64,000 bases of DNA from Desulfuromusa sp. GTDB taxonomy: Bacteria > Desulfobacterota > Desulfuromonadia > Desulfuromonadales > Geopsychrobacteraceae. A program made the translations under genes and the position numbers. Below, in pieces: positions 8,432 to 18,123 of the stretch. The DNA lies in contig JAKIUD010000001.1 of the NCBI GenBank assembly GCA_021647765.1, positions 62,001 to 126,000 on the forward strand, read 5' to 3'. The first letter of the stretch is position 1; every line of letters starts with the position of its first letter. Below the pieces are notes generated by a model. That model was not told where the DNA came from, did no database searches, and saw nothing but the letters and a program-made list of their open reading frames with translations.

Positions 8432-9973
8432 TCAGATGCTGGTATGAGAACGTTTTTCAGCAACAACCAGCTTATTCAATGCGTTGATATAGGCTTTAGC
8501 GCTGGCGACGATAATATCTGGATGAGCCCCCTGACCAAGAACCTCTCGCCCTTCTGCGGATTGTAAACGCACGCTACATTTACCCTGGGCATCCGTTCCA
8601 CCAGTAATTGCACCAACCGAGAAGTTGAGCAACGTTGCCTTACTTTTGGTGAGTTTCTTGATCGCTTTGAAAGCCGCATCAACGGGTCCATCACCCATGA
8701 CCGCAGCCTTTTTGATCTTGCCATTGACTTCCATAGCAACTGTCGCTGTCGGAGCCGCAAAAGAACCAGAACTGACGTTCATCTGTTCAAGTTTATAGGT
8801 CTCAGGAATACGCAAAACCTCATCGGCAACAATGGCATCAAGATCTTCATCAAAAATCTCTTTTTTCAGATCTGCCAAAGTCTTAAAGCGGACAAAAGCT
8901 TTCTGGTTTTCCTCCCGGGAAAGATCATAACCAAGTTGCTTTAATCGATCAATAAAAGCATGTCGCCCTGAATGCTTACCCAGAACCAGTTTATTCTGGT
9001 TCAAACCGATCGACTCAGGAGTCATAATTTCGTAGGTGGACTTATCCATCATCACCCCATGCTGATGAATCCCCGCTTCGTGCGCAAAAGCATTGGTACC
9101 GACAATCGCCTTATTCGGCTGAACATGAATCCCGGTAATTGTTGACAGGAGCTTGCTCGACGGAATGATCTGCTCAGTCACAACATTGGTTGCGTATGGC
9201 AGAATATCATGCCGGGTGCGCAAGGTCATGACCGCTTCTTCAAGGGAGCAGTTACCTGCCCGCTCACCAATGCCATTGATGGTACACTCAAGCTGACGCG
9301 CTCCAGCTTGTACTGCCGCCAAAGAATTAGCAACGGCCAGGCCAAGATCATTGTGGCAGTGAACTGAGATAATAGCTTTATCGATATTACTGACATTTTT
9401 TTTAAGATGCCTGATGATATCAAAATATTCCGACGGGATCGTGTAACCAACAGTGTCAGGGATATTGACCGTTGTTGCACCAGCCTCTATCACCGCCTGG
9501 ATAACCTTAACCAGAAACGGAAGTTGAGTACGCACTGCATCCTCAGCAGAAAACTCAACATTAGGGGTGTATCCAGCAGCACGAGTCACTGCGGCTACCG
9601 CTGCATCCAGAACCTCCTGTTCACTCATTTTCAGCTTGTATTTCATATGGATGTCGCTGGTTGCAATAAAGGTATGGATTCGTCCCCGCTCACCAGCATA
9701 TTTTAATGCATCCCAGGCACGGTCAATATCCATATTGCTGGAGCGTGAGAGCCCTGCAATCTGTGGCCCTGTAATCGTCTGAGCAATTTTTTTAACTGCC
9801 TCGTAATCACCATCAGATGCAATGGGAAAACCAGCTTCAATAACATCGACATTCAAACGTTTCAACTGGTGGGCAATCCGCAGTTTCTCCTCAATATTCA
9901 TACTCGCACCGGGAGATTGTTCTCCATCACGCAAAGTTGTGTCAAAAATAATAATATTTTCTTTTTGGCTCAT
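8432..9973 (-). CDS. leuA: 2-isopropylmalate synthase
   Basis: The 513-residue enzyme condenses 2-oxoisovalerate with acetyl-CoA, the first step of leucine synthesis. The N terminus has the signature FDTTLRDGEQSPGASM, and the metal-binding HCHNDLGLAVANS lies near residue 200. The C-terminal third (after about 390) is the allosteric leucine-binding domain. It is the first gene of leuA-leuC-leuD and is preceded by a T-box leader, so expression should follow the charging of tRNA-Leu as well as enzyme feedback. Confidence 0.96.
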   Translation of the reverse strand: MSQKENIIIFDTTLRDGEQSPGASMNIEEKLRIAHQLKRLNVDVIEAGFPIASDGDYEAVKKIAQTITGPQIAGLSRSSNMDIDRAWDALKYAGERGRIHTFIATSDIHMKYKLKMSEQEVLDAAVAAVTRAAGYTPNVEFSAEDAVRTQLPFLVKVIQAVIEAGATTVNIPDTVGYTIPSEYFDIIRHLKKNVSNIDKAIISVHCHNDLGLAVANSLAAVQAGARQLECTINGIGERAGNCSLEEAVMTLRTRHDILPYATNVVTEQIIPSSKLLSTITGIHVQPNKAIVGTNAFAHEAGIHQHGVMMDKSTYEIMTPESIGLNQNKLVLGKHSGRHAFIDRLKQLGYDLSREENQKAFVRFKTLADLKKEIFDEDLDAIVADEVLRIPETYKLEQMNVSSGSFAAPTATVAMEVNGKIKKAAVMGDGPVDAAFKAIKKLTKSKATLLNFSVGAITGGTDAQGKCSVRLQSAEGREVLGQGAHPDIIVASAKAYINALNKLVVAEKRSHTSI

Positions 9974-10104
9974 AGCAAACTCCTTTTAAAGTTCCCCAAA
10001 TCACTGGTACTCGGGGTAGTTCGTGTTGACTTCTTCATTTCGATATTCAATAACTCTCAGGTCACCTAGGTCGGATTCCACTCAGAACCACCCCCTTTCC
10101 TAAA

Positions 10105-10363
10105 CAAAAAAAGCCCCTGTCTATTTAATAGACAGGGGCGAAAGTTTTAACTTCGCGGTACCACCCTGATTCGTCCACCTTGAAAAATAAAAAGCGAACC
10201 TTCTTTTCCCCTTTACGCAGGGTCACGACAGAAACTAACCATTATCGATTTCATTTCTGCAGCTCCAAGGCGAGTTCAGCGCTTTTTGTACCGATTCGCA
10301 GCAACCATCGGCTCTCTTAAACAAAAAAACGCTTACTACTCCTCTTCAATGCCTTTGAATTGA
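10105..10363 (-). promoter_or_regulatory. T-box riboswitch, leucine type, ahead of leuA
   Basis: On the minus strand the leader contains the diagnostic T-box sequence AGGGTGGTACCGCG (10154-10167). It is followed by a 27-base terminator hairpin, GCCCCTGTC..GACAGGGGC (10113-10139), and a T run. Upstream is a long stem I region with GAACTCGCC, in which CTC (10272-10274) is the likely leucine specifier codon. Uncharged tRNA-Leu should favour the antiterminator and switch on leuA-leuC-leuD. T-boxes are mainly a Firmicutes device, but leuA T-boxes are known in this delta group. Confidence 0.93.
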
Positions 10364-10370
10364 ACTGTAG

Positions 10371-10399
10371 ATACAACACAAAACAGACAGACATGTCAA
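10371..10399 (-). promoter_or_regulatory. Promoter of the T-box-leuACD operon
   Basis: TTGACA (10394-10399) and TTGTAT (10371-10376) on the minus strand are 17 bases apart. Transcription would start near 10364, which matches the start of the T-box fold. The promoter sits just beyond the pssA stop codon. Confidence 0.8.
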
Positions 10400-10411
10400 G
10401 AAAATTCAAGC

Positions 10412-11218
10412 TCAATGAGATTCACTATCCATTTCACCCTGATTTTGTTTTGAACCTGCTGAATCCTTTTTTTTCTCTAATTTATCTTTTCGCCACCCAA
10501 GATAATGGGCTATCGGGCCGGAGATTAGATACGCCATGCCGATCAAGAACAGCATAATTCGTGGCTGGGCAACGATGACGATCAACAACATGATCGCCAC
10601 AACCAACATAACAAACGGCTGGCGTTTAAATAGCTCCGGATCTTTCAGAGAAATGTATTTGATATTGCTGACCAACAAAAAGGCTAACAGAAAAACCAGA
10701 GCAACCATGGAGACCATTTTAATGGTACCGGTTCCACCCAATTCATAAAATAGTAGTACGCAAGTGGCAACGATACAAGCCGCTGCCGGGATTGGCATAC
10801 CGATAAAGCGCCGAGACTCCACCGTGGAGACTTGCACATTAAAACGAGCCAGACGTAATGCACCACAGATCACATAGAGAAATGCCGCAAGCCACCCAAG
10901 TTTGCCGAATGGTCTTAATGCCCAAAGATATAAAAGAACCCCTGGAGCCACTCCAAAGGAGATAACATCAGCCAGGGAATCCAGTTCAACCCCGAACTTA
11001 CTGCTGGTTCCAGTCAATCTGGCGACCTTCCCATCCAGACCATCAAAAATAGCCGCCAGCAGAATAAACCAGGCTGCCCGTTCATAATTGCCATCGGTAG
11101 CAGCAATTATGACATAAAATCCAGCAAATATCCCCCCCGCGGTAATTAAGTTGGGAAGAAGATAAACTCCTTTGCGGATGTTCTCCCGCTTCTCATTTCT
11201 CAAACAATCTTTACTCAA
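10412..11218 (-). CDS. pssA: CDP-diacylglycerol-serine O-phosphatidyltransferase
   Basis: The 268-residue inner-membrane enzyme makes phosphatidylserine from CDP-diacylglycerol and serine. The CDP-alcohol phosphatase motif is seen as DGLDGKVARLTGTSSKFGVE then LDSLAD (about residues 60-84), within six to eight hydrophobic segments. The start is a TTG overlapping the psd stop (TTGA), so the two are coupled. The C terminus is a charged, Lys-rich tail. With psd it forms the phosphatidylethanolamine route. Confidence 0.94.
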   Translation of the reverse strand: MSKDCLRNEKRENIRKGVYLLPNLITAGGIFAGFYVIIAATDGNYERAAWFILLAAIFDGLDGKVARLTGTSSKFGVELDSLADVISFGVAPGVLLYLWALRPFGKLGWLAAFLYVICGALRLARFNVQVSTVESRRFIGMPIPAAACIVATCVLLFYELGGTGTIKMVSMVALVFLLAFLLVSNIKYISLKDPELFKRQPFVMLVVAIMLLIVIVAQPRIMLFLIGMAYLISGPIAHYLGWRKDKLEKKKDSAGSKQNQGEMDSESH

Positions 11219-11859
11219 GATAATGTCCCCAGAATGGTCTCGCCAGCAACAGTATGTTCACCAAGTGTCACTGTCACATCAGCTGTTTTTGGGAGATAGA
11301 TGTCAACCCGAGAACCAAAGCGGATCAACCCATAACGTGTCCCCCGTTGTAATAAATCACCAATCACTGGATAAGTGACAATTCTTCGAGCAATCAATCC
11401 GGCAATCTGGACAAAAAGGATCTGTGAACCACTCTTTGTTTCCAGAAGAATTCCAGACTGTTCGTTGCTTTCGCTGGCTTTATCATAAGAGGCATTGACG
11501 AACCCCCCCTTATTGTAATACATATCGACAACTTTCCCATCACAGGGAACGCGGTTCACATGAACATTAAAAACAGACATAAAAATACTGATTTTAGTAA
11601 CCTGTTCTTTAAAATAACGCTCTTCCTGAACCTCACCGACAAAAATAATTTTACCGTCTGCCGGGGCAATAACCAGATCATCACCAACAGGAATAACACG
11701 TTCCGGATTACGGAAAAAGTAGACACTGAACAGAGTCAGGAATAACAGCAAAAGAGTCAGAATTGCCCAGCCCAGAAGAGCGAATACCAACGTGACAAAA
11801 CCAAACAAGGCAATGAAAGGATAGCCTTCACGAACAATCAGTTGATTTCTATTTTGCAT
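11215..11859 (-). CDS. psd: Phosphatidylserine decarboxylase proenzyme (short type)
   Basis: This 214-residue protein is the short, archaeal-like Psd that turns phosphatidylserine into phosphatidylethanolamine. After two N-terminal membrane segments come the motif NVHVNRVPCDGKV and, near residue 180, the self-cleavage site IRFGSRVDIYLP, where the Gly-Ser bond gives the pyruvoyl group. It lies between ilvN and pssA, 38 bases after ilvN, and overlaps pssA by four bases. Confidence 0.93.
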   Translation of the reverse strand: MQNRNQLIVREGYPFIALFGFVTLVFALLGWAILTLLLLFLTLFSVYFFRNPERVIPVGDDLVIAPADGKIIFVGEVQEERYFKEQVTKISIFMSVFNVHVNRVPCDGKVVDMYYNKGGFVNASYDKASESNEQSGILLETKSGSQILFVQIAGLIARRIVTYPVIGDLLQRGTRYGLIRFGSRVDIYLPKTADVTVTLGEHTVAGETILGTLS

Positions 11860-11897
11860 AAATTCCTCAGCTTTTAAAATAATGCACTCGCAAAAAT

Positions 11898-12389
11898 TTA
11901 GCCAACCACCCCTTTGGCCCCACGTCCAATAACAACCGGCCCGGAACGGACAACTTCCTTAATTCCCATCGGCCGCAACAACTCTAAAATACCATTTATT
12001 TTTGCCGGGGCTCCAGTGATTTCAATCGTGTAGGATTTGGGTGTAACATCGATAACTTTAGCACGAAAAATATCGACAATCCGTAGCGCCTCTGCCCGGC
12101 TTTCAGCGTCAGTTGAAACCTTGATCAGAGCCAACTCACGTCCAATATACTCCCCATCAGCAAAATCAACAACTTTGATGGTAGAGATGAGTTTATTCAA
12201 CTGTTTAGTAATCTGCTCCATAATTTGATCGTCACCGTACGTGACCAGAGTCATCCGAGAAAGTTCTGGATCCGCTGTTGGTGCTACAGAAAGACTTTCA
12301 ATATTAAAGCCACGCCCGGAAAACAATCCAGAAATTCGGGAAAGAGCACCAAATTCATTCTCCACCAGAACCGAAATTGTATGTTTCAT
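11898..12389 (-). CDS. ilvN: Acetolactate synthase small (regulatory) subunit
   Basis: The 163-residue protein has an N-terminal ACT domain (TISVLVENEFGALSRISGLF) and the usual C-terminal half (GAPAKINGILELLRP). It binds valine and controls IlvB. It follows ilvB by 47 bases, and the pair forms acetohydroxyacid synthase. The length is standard (IlvH/IlvN type). Confidence 0.96.
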   Translation of the reverse strand: MKHTISVLVENEFGALSRISGLFSGRGFNIESLSVAPTADPELSRMTLVTYGDDQIMEQITKQLNKLISTIKVVDFADGEYIGRELALIKVSTDAESRAEALRIVDIFRAKVIDVTPKSYTIEITGAPAKINGILELLRPMGIKEVVRSGPVVIGRGAKGVVG

Positions 12390-12436
12390 CTATTTATCCT
12401 CCCGACCAAATAGTTAGCCGATCTAAATTCGTAGTT

Positions 12437-14134
12437 CTAGGATGCAAGAACCATTTCATGAATGGCCTTACCGGCAGGAACCATCGGCAAGACATTCTCC
12501 TCACGTGAAACCTTGAAATTTATCAAAACCGGACCGGGAGTTTCCAGGGCTTGCTTGATAGTCGCCTCCACTTCGTCAACTTTGGTCGCTTGCAATCCAG
12601 TAGCACCATAGGCTTCGGCCAACTTGATAAAATCAATCGGCAGTTCCATGGTGGTTTGGCTGTAGCGTTTTTCAAAAAACATCTGCTGCCATTGACGAAC
12701 CATTCCCAAATAATTGTTGTTGAGAATAACAATTTTTACCGGGAGTTGATACTGAACCAGAGTTGCAAGTTCCTGAGAATTCATCTGGAAAGATCCATCA
12801 CCGGAGATATCGATGACTTGCCGATCGGGATAGGCAACCTGAGCCCCCAAAGCAGAAGGAAGGCCAAACCCCATCGTCCCCAGACCACCAGACGTCAAAA
12901 AAGTTTTTGGTTGTCTAAAAGTAAAAAACTGGGCTGCCCACATCTGATGCTGACCGACCTCAGTCGTGATAATAGCATCCTCATCGGTCATCTCGCTGAT
13001 TTTTTCGATCACAAACTGGGGCTTGATCACTGATTTGGACGAACGATATGTCATTGGATGACGTTCTTTCCACTCTTCAATAGTAGACCGCCACTCATCT
13101 GTCGCCTCGATCAGATTTTTCACCTGTTCTGTTTTGCTATTCAAATAACCGTACAACTTACCCAAGACAGCTTTCAGATCACCTACGATTGGCAGATCAA
13201 CTGCCACGTTCTTTCCGATTGACGTTGGATCGATATCAACATGGATAATTTTAGCTTTCTCAGCAAAACTGTCAATACGCCCAGTCACCCGATCATCAAA
13301 TCTGGAACCAACGGCAATCAACAGATCACACTCTGTCACAGACATATTGGCGTAGAAAGTGCCATGCATTCCCAGCATCCCCAAAGCCAAAGGATGCCGT
13401 TGCGGAAAAGCGGCCATAGCCATCAGAGTTGTCGTTACCGGAATCCTGGCCTGCTCTGCTAATTTCAGCAACTCATCTTCAGCCGCAGACAAGGTGATTC
13501 CGCCACCAACATAGAGAACCGGTTTACGGGCAGCAAGAATCATTTTAGCAGCTTTTTCAATCTGTCGGATATTGCCGCTATAAGTTGGTTTATAACCACG
13601 CAAACTAACCTTATCAGGGTAGCTAAATTTATGTTTAGTAATTTGAATATCTTTCGGCAAGTCGATCAATACCGGGCCGGGTCGACCAGTTCGAGCTATA
13701 TAAAAAGCTTCCTTGATCGTCCTGGCCAGATGGCGGATATCCTTAATTAGAAAATTATGCTTGGTGCAAGGGCGGGTGATACCACACATATCCGCCTCCT
13801 GAAACGCATCGTTACCGATTAACGGTGTTGGAACCTGGCCGCAGATAACAACCAGTGGAATTGAGTCCATATAGGCTGTTGCAATACCGGTTACGGTATT
13901 TGTCGCACCAGGACCACTGGTAGCAATAGCGACACCGACCTTACCGGTGCAGCGGGCATAACCATCCGCAGCATGGACAGCTGCCTGTTCGTGCCGGGTC
14001 AAGATATGGTTGATCGATGAGCTAAAGAGATCATCATAAATATTGATGACAGCCCCCCCGGGGTAGCCAAAAATGGTATCCACACCTTCAAGCTTTAGTG
14101 ATTCAAGTAAAATCTGTGATCCGGTCAATTCCAT
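12437..14134 (-). CDS. ilvB: Acetolactate synthase large subunit
   Basis: This 565-residue thiamine-diphosphate enzyme makes 2-acetolactate or 2-aceto-2-hydroxybutyrate from pyruvate and 2-oxobutyrate. Domains are in the usual order: the pyrimidine-binding part with the catalytic Glu (TRHEQAAVHAADGYAR, about 43-58), a middle FAD domain, and the diphosphate-binding part with GDGSFQMNSQELATL and NNNYLGMVRQWQ (about 440-480). The next genes are ilvN, psd and pssA. A dispersed repeat (copy 4) ends about 180 bases upstream, so the promoter must lie in that gap; no clear box was found. Confidence 0.96.
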   Translation of the reverse strand: MELTGSQILLESLKLEGVDTIFGYPGGAVINIYDDLFSSSINHILTRHEQAAVHAADGYARCTGKVGVAIATSGPGATNTVTGIATAYMDSIPLVVICGQVPTPLIGNDAFQEADMCGITRPCTKHNFLIKDIRHLARTIKEAFYIARTGRPGPVLIDLPKDIQITKHKFSYPDKVSLRGYKPTYSGNIRQIEKAAKMILAARKPVLYVGGGITLSAAEDELLKLAEQARIPVTTTLMAMAAFPQRHPLALGMLGMHGTFYANMSVTECDLLIAVGSRFDDRVTGRIDSFAEKAKIIHVDIDPTSIGKNVAVDLPIVGDLKAVLGKLYGYLNSKTEQVKNLIEATDEWRSTIEEWKERHPMTYRSSKSVIKPQFVIEKISEMTDEDAIITTEVGQHQMWAAQFFTFRQPKTFLTSGGLGTMGFGLPSALGAQVAYPDRQVIDISGDGSFQMNSQELATLVQYQLPVKIVILNNNYLGMVRQWQQMFFEKRYSQTTMELPIDFIKLAEAYGATGLQATKVDEVEATIKQALETPGPVLINFKVSREENVLPMVPAGKAIHEMVLAS

Positions 14135-14313
14135 CTATTCCTCCTCAAATCTTCCATTCTTCTGCAACTATCGAGTAATCAACAAAACTGAATATAGCTA
14201 GTCTTCCACAAGACCAAATCCCTTTTAATACAAAGAGGGGAAGAAGTCCACCAGCGAAAGACGAGGGACAAGCAGGGCAACAAATAATCCTCTCACAAAA
14301 AAGAACATCCTGA

Positions 14314-14497
14314 GAATGGCGCTTGGTTTAAGCAATATTGCAGTAAACCTGGGACTGTCCCCAGCACCATCGGGGGCTATCCCGAAGTTTACGAGCCACG
14401 AAGAACTGTCTGTGGTTCGCACCACAAAAGCCTGGGACAGCTCCCATTCGGGGACAGTCCCGTTTTTGCTGGAAATTTTATTAACCTGGAGTCATTC
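14314..14497 (+). repeat. Dispersed GGGACAGTCCC element, copy 4
   Basis: It runs from GAATGGCGCTTGGTTTAAG to AACCTGGAGTCATTC, with both hairpin pairs and the core GTTTACGAGCCACGAAGAA. It lies between the DUF465 gene and ilvB and has the same orientation as copies 3, 5 and 6. Confidence 0.88.
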
Positions 14498-14539
14498 AGA
14501 ACATACAGACGGGGCTTAATTTTCGCAACACCATCTAAA

Positions 14540-14581
14540 TACAGCAAAGGGCTTAAGCCTCCGCTTAAACCCTTTGCTGTA
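14540..14581. terminator. 42-bp hairpin, possible terminator of the DUF465 gene
   Basis: TACAGCAAAGGGCTTAAGC pairs almost perfectly with GCTTAAACCCTTTGCTGTA over 19 bases. A second, smaller hairpin (CCCGTT/AACGGG) lies at about 14591-14608, right after the DUF465 stop codon. There is no long T run after the large hairpin. Confidence 0.55.
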
Positions 14582-14609
14582 TCGAAATGTCCCGTTATTA
14601 AAAACGGGA

Positions 14610-14828
14610 TCAGGCGGTAACCGAGTTGATGATCTTCTCCATTTCATCTTTACCGACAAGTTTCATTTTTTTTACTTTATTTTTTTCCAGCTCTTCCTGT
14701 GGGGATAAATATCCCTTTTTGTCATACTCAGACAATTTTTTTTCAAACAAGGAATGTTCTTCATAGAGCATCCGAAAACGGGGGTTAGTCTCGGTAAGAT
14801 TTTGCAAAAGGGTCTGATCAATATCCAT
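14610..14828 (-). CDS. DUF465 (YdcH-like) small protein
   Basis: The 72-residue protein, starting MDIDQTLLQNLTETNPRF, matches the short helical DUF465 type, with the central EEHSLFEKKLSEYDKKGYLS and the Lys-rich LEKNKVKKMKL helix. The role of this family is not established. The longer frame upstream lacks a ribosome site, while GGAGGTGCC-like bases precede this ATG. It stands 94 bases after tsaB, perhaps in the same transcript. Confidence 0.82.
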   Translation of the reverse strand: MDIDQTLLQNLTETNPRFRMLYEEHSLFEKKLSEYDKKGYLSPQEELEKNKVKKMKLVGKDEMEKIINSVTA

Positions 14829-14922
14829 TGGCACCTCCGCAGATATAAGGGGATTAAAGCTGAAAAATGTTACACATAAAGTAACCAAATTGAGGCAAAA
14901 TTGTCAACCATTAAGCTGGGTT

Positions 14923-15648
14923 TTAACTGCTTTGTCTCTTAGATAAATTCAATTCAGCATCTGCTGGCCGAATATAGGTCGGGAGTATTGTCGCGGCACT
15001 TTGAGCCAAACCTCCCCGCCATGCTTGTAGCGACAACCAGGAAGCATGAGCAGCACGAAGTTGGTGGGCTGTTGCAACGGGAATCAAAGCACGATCAGCA
15101 AGAATTTCATCAATAAGATGACGATAGAGAAAAACCCCGTCCCCGACCAGAGCGACCTTTCCCGTTATCTCCATCAGCAGCCGTTCCGGGGGTAAAACAG
15201 AAGGCTCTCCTAGCGCAACCGGACCAGCAGTATGGTGCCAATCAAATAGTTGGCTATAAACCTCTTTCTTGCGTGCATCGAGAAAAGCACAAACAGGAAC
15301 CGGGGACAGCGGTAAGTTCATCGCAATAGTTTGTAAAGTGGAAACAGGAACAGCTGGTTTGTTCAAAACTTGAGCCAACCCCTTGATTGTAGCAATCCCG
15401 ATTCGCAGACCAGTAAAAGATCCTGGCCCGGTTACCACCGCCAAAAGATCCAGATCCTCAAGCTGCCAGCCTGCTTCTATCAAGAGAAGATCAATCTGTT
15501 TCAACAATGTTTCGCTGTGGGTACTGCGGACATTTAACAGGGATTCAGCAACCAGAGATTCATCCTGACACAGAGAAACACTGCCAGTTAAGGACGAACT
15601 ATCAACTGCTAGAATTTTTATCCCTGCCACGTTTTGTATCAACCCCAC
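14923..15648 (-). CDS. tsaB: tRNA threonylcarbamoyladenosine biosynthesis protein TsaB
   Basis: This 241-residue ASKHA-fold protein is the scaffold partner of TsaD in making t6A37 of ANN-decoding tRNAs. Features are KILAVDSSSLTGSVSLC at the start, HSETLL and GPGSFTGLRIG (about 94-104). The GTG start overlaps the rseP end by ten bases; an inner GTG at 15630 is an alternative. It closes the rpsB-to-rseP gene block. Confidence 0.92.
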   Translation of the reverse strand: MGLIQNVAGIKILAVDSSSLTGSVSLCQDESLVAESLLNVRSTHSETLLKQIDLLLIEAGWQLEDLDLLAVVTGPGSFTGLRIGIATIKGLAQVLNKPAVPVSTLQTIAMNLPLSPVPVCAFLDARKKEVYSQLFDWHHTAGPVALGEPSVLPPERLLMEITGKVALVGDGVFLYRHLIDEILADRALIPVATAHQLRAAHASWLSLQAWRGGLAQSAATILPTYIRPADAELNLSKRQSS

Positions 15649-16958
15649 AGCCTGATAATATCGTTGTAAAATGCCAGAACCATCAGCATCAGTAACATAG
15701 CCATCCCAACCTGCTGAGCCATTTCTCGAGCACGGATCGATACGGGTCGGCGAATAATCAGTTCAATGACATAAAAAAGGATATGACCACCGTCTAAAAT
15801 TGGAATTGGCAATAGATTTAAAATCCCCAGCTGAATAGAAATGAAAGCCAGAACCGACAAAATTGCTGCTAAATCAGTCTGTGCCGCTTGCCCGGCAATC
15901 TGTATAACAGTAATCGGCCCGCCAATGTTCTTAGTTGAGACACTTCCACTGAACAATTTCTGTACAAAGACGACCGTTAATTTAATCAACTCCCAAGTTC
16001 GCTTTGATCCTTCTTGTAACGCATCGAAAAAGCCAAAACGTTTCAACTCTGAGCTATAAGCGGGAGCAATACCTAGTAAATATTCGCCATCACCGTCACG
16101 TTGCTTTGGTGTCAACTCAACCGTAAGTAGCTTTCCTGCCCGCTCGAGTTGAACTGGAACGACCTTATTGCCAATCTTCTGGATAATCCCTTTTAAATCG
16201 TACCAGGAGGAAATTGGATAATCTGCGATTTGCAGGATTAAATCTCCCTCTTGGAGCCCCGCTAACGCTGCTGGCATATCAGGAGCCAAACCACCAATAC
16301 GTGCTGCCTGCCGAGGTAACAGCCCCAATGCTTGCATTCCTTGCAAACTGTCATTATCGACCGGAATTTCCAGCTGTAGCTCTTTCCCGTCCCGATCAAC
16401 CTGAAAAATCAAGTTTTTACCAGCATGAGAGATAAAGCTGATATTTGCTTCATTCCAGTTAGCAACTGTCTGCTGATTCACTGCAATCACACAGTCTCCA
16501 GCAAGAAAACCTCCGGCCGCAGCATTCGATTCAGGGACAACATAACCAACACATGCTGGTTGATCCAAATATGTTGGCAGCTGCACCCCCACCATAAAAG
16601 AGATTGGCAGGATAAGCAGGGGAAGCAGCAAGTTCATCACAGGACCAGCCAAAACAATTGCTAACCGTTTAGCAACCGATTGCGCAGCAAAAGAGCGGCT
16701 CTTTTCTTCAGCGGAGAGTTCAACCTGCTCACCTTGATCGCCACTTCCTTCACCAAGCATCTGTACATAACCACCAAGAGGAATTGCACAAATCTGATAT
16801 TCTGTCTCTCCGCGGCGATGCGATGCTAACCTTGGACCAAATCCGAGAGAAAACTTTAAAACCTTGACGCCACATAGTTTGGCGACAATAAAATGTCCAA
16901 GTTCATGAATAAAAACCAGGATTCCCAGCATCAGTATGCCAGCTATAATTGTTGTCAT
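15639..16958 (-). CDS. rseP: Site-2 intramembrane zinc protease RseP
   Basis: The 439-residue inner-membrane metalloprotease cleaves anti-sigma factors and leftover signal peptides. The zinc motif is HELGHFIVAK (about 18-27), and the second metal site is LDGGHILFYV (about 387-396). Two PDZ-like domains lie between (about 125-200 and 220-290). It follows dxr with a four-base overlap, the usual arrangement. Confidence 0.95.
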   Translation of the reverse strand: MTTIIAGILMLGILVFIHELGHFIVAKLCGVKVLKFSLGFGPRLASHRRGETEYQICAIPLGGYVQMLGEGSGDQGEQVELSAEEKSRSFAAQSVAKRLAIVLAGPVMNLLLPLLILPISFMVGVQLPTYLDQPACVGYVVPESNAAAGGFLAGDCVIAVNQQTVANWNEANISFISHAGKNLIFQVDRDGKELQLEIPVDNDSLQGMQALGLLPRQAARIGGLAPDMPAALAGLQEGDLILQIADYPISSWYDLKGIIQKIGNKVVPVQLERAGKLLTVELTPKQRDGDGEYLLGIAPAYSSELKRFGFFDALQEGSKRTWELIKLTVVFVQKLFSGSVSTKNIGGPITVIQIAGQAAQTDLAAILSVLAFISIQLGILNLLPIPILDGGHILFYVIELIIRRPVSIRAREMAQQVGMAMLLMLMVLAFYNDIIRLWG

Positions 16959-18115
16959 GTCAATCCTCCACTGATTAATTCCTGTGCCTTATGCCGACCC
17001 CAACGGTCAGCATGTAGAGCTTGATCCACAGTGGTAAGATCTTTGCTCTGGTGCCGTAACATAACTTTTTCTATCACTTTTGCAATCCCCAGAAAACTGA
17101 GTTTATGGTTTAAAAAAGCCTCAACAGCGACTTCATTTGCCGCATTCATCACTGCCGGAACGGTACCACCCATAGCTAGAGCATCATAAGCAAGCTGGAG
17201 ACAGGGGAAATGATCTAAATCTGGTTCAGAAAATGATAACTTGCCAATTCCACATAAATCAAGGGATTGTTGGGTCAACGGCAGCCGTTCCGGCCAGGAC
17301 AAAGCGTAAGCAATTGGAGTTCTCATATCAGGAACTCCTAACTGAGCCATGACTGCACCATCATGGTACTCAACCAGTGAATGAACAATACTTTCGGGGT
17401 GGATATGAACATCGATCATGGTCGCAGGAAAATCAAACAACCAATGGGCTTCAATTACCTCCAGCCCCTTATTCATCATAGTAGCCGAATCAATGGATAT
17501 TTTTCTACCCATATCCCAATTAGGGTGAGCTAAGGCCTCTGTTGGAGAGATCGTCTCAAATTGTGCTGATCGATACTCTCGGAACGGTCCCCCGGAAGCA
17601 GTCAAAAGCAACCGCCGGACATCTTCTCGACGCTGACCAGCCAAAGACTGGAAAATCGCCGAATGTTCACTATCTACAGGAATCAAGTTAACTTTTTGTC
17701 GGTCAACCTCCTCCATGATCAGGCTGCCAGCGGTCACAAGAGTTTCTTTATTAGCAAGGGCGATATCTTTGCCCGACTTAATCGCCGCCATTGTTGGAAC
17801 TAGTCCTACTGCACCAACAACTGCAGCAACAACCATGTCAATCTCGGGAAGAGTCACACAACGGATCATCCCCTCAACACCACAACCGATGTGGAGATCA
17901 GCCTCTTTAAAATGCCGATTTAACTTTTCGGCATCCTGTTCGGAAGCAACAGAAACACGACATGGCCGAAAATCTTCTATCTGCTTTTGTAAAAGATCAA
18001 TATTATTCCCGGCAGTTAAAGCAACAACCTGATACCGATCAGGAAATGCTTTAACAATATCCAGAGTACTTACTCCTATCGACCCTGTTGAGCCTAAAAT
18101 TGCTATTTTTTTCAA
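16955..18115 (-). CDS. dxr: 1-deoxy-D-xylulose-5-phosphate reductoisomerase
   Basis: This 386-residue NADPH enzyme makes methylerythritol 4-phosphate in the non-mevalonate isoprenoid route. The Rossmann motif ILGSTGSIGVSTLDIV opens the protein. The metal and substrate region is VDSEHSAIFQ (about 147-156), and PNWDMGRKISIDSATMMNKG marks the flexible loop. It sits between cdsA and rseP. Confidence 0.96.
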   Translation of the reverse strand: MKKIAILGSTGSIGVSTLDIVKAFPDRYQVVALTAGNNIDLLQKQIEDFRPCRVSVASEQDAEKLNRHFKEADLHIGCGVEGMIRCVTLPEIDMVVAAVVGAVGLVPTMAAIKSGKDIALANKETLVTAGSLIMEEVDRQKVNLIPVDSEHSAIFQSLAGQRREDVRRLLLTASGGPFREYRSAQFETISPTEALAHPNWDMGRKISIDSATMMNKGLEVIEAHWLFDFPATMIDVHIHPESIVHSLVEYHDGAVMAQLGVPDMRTPIAYALSWPERLPLTQQSLDLCGIGKLSFSEPDLDHFPCLQLAYDALAMGGTVPAVMNAANEVAVEAFLNHKLSFLGIAKVIEKVMLRHQSKDLTTVDQALHADRWGRHKAQELISGGLT

Positions 18116-18123
18116 CTGCGTTC

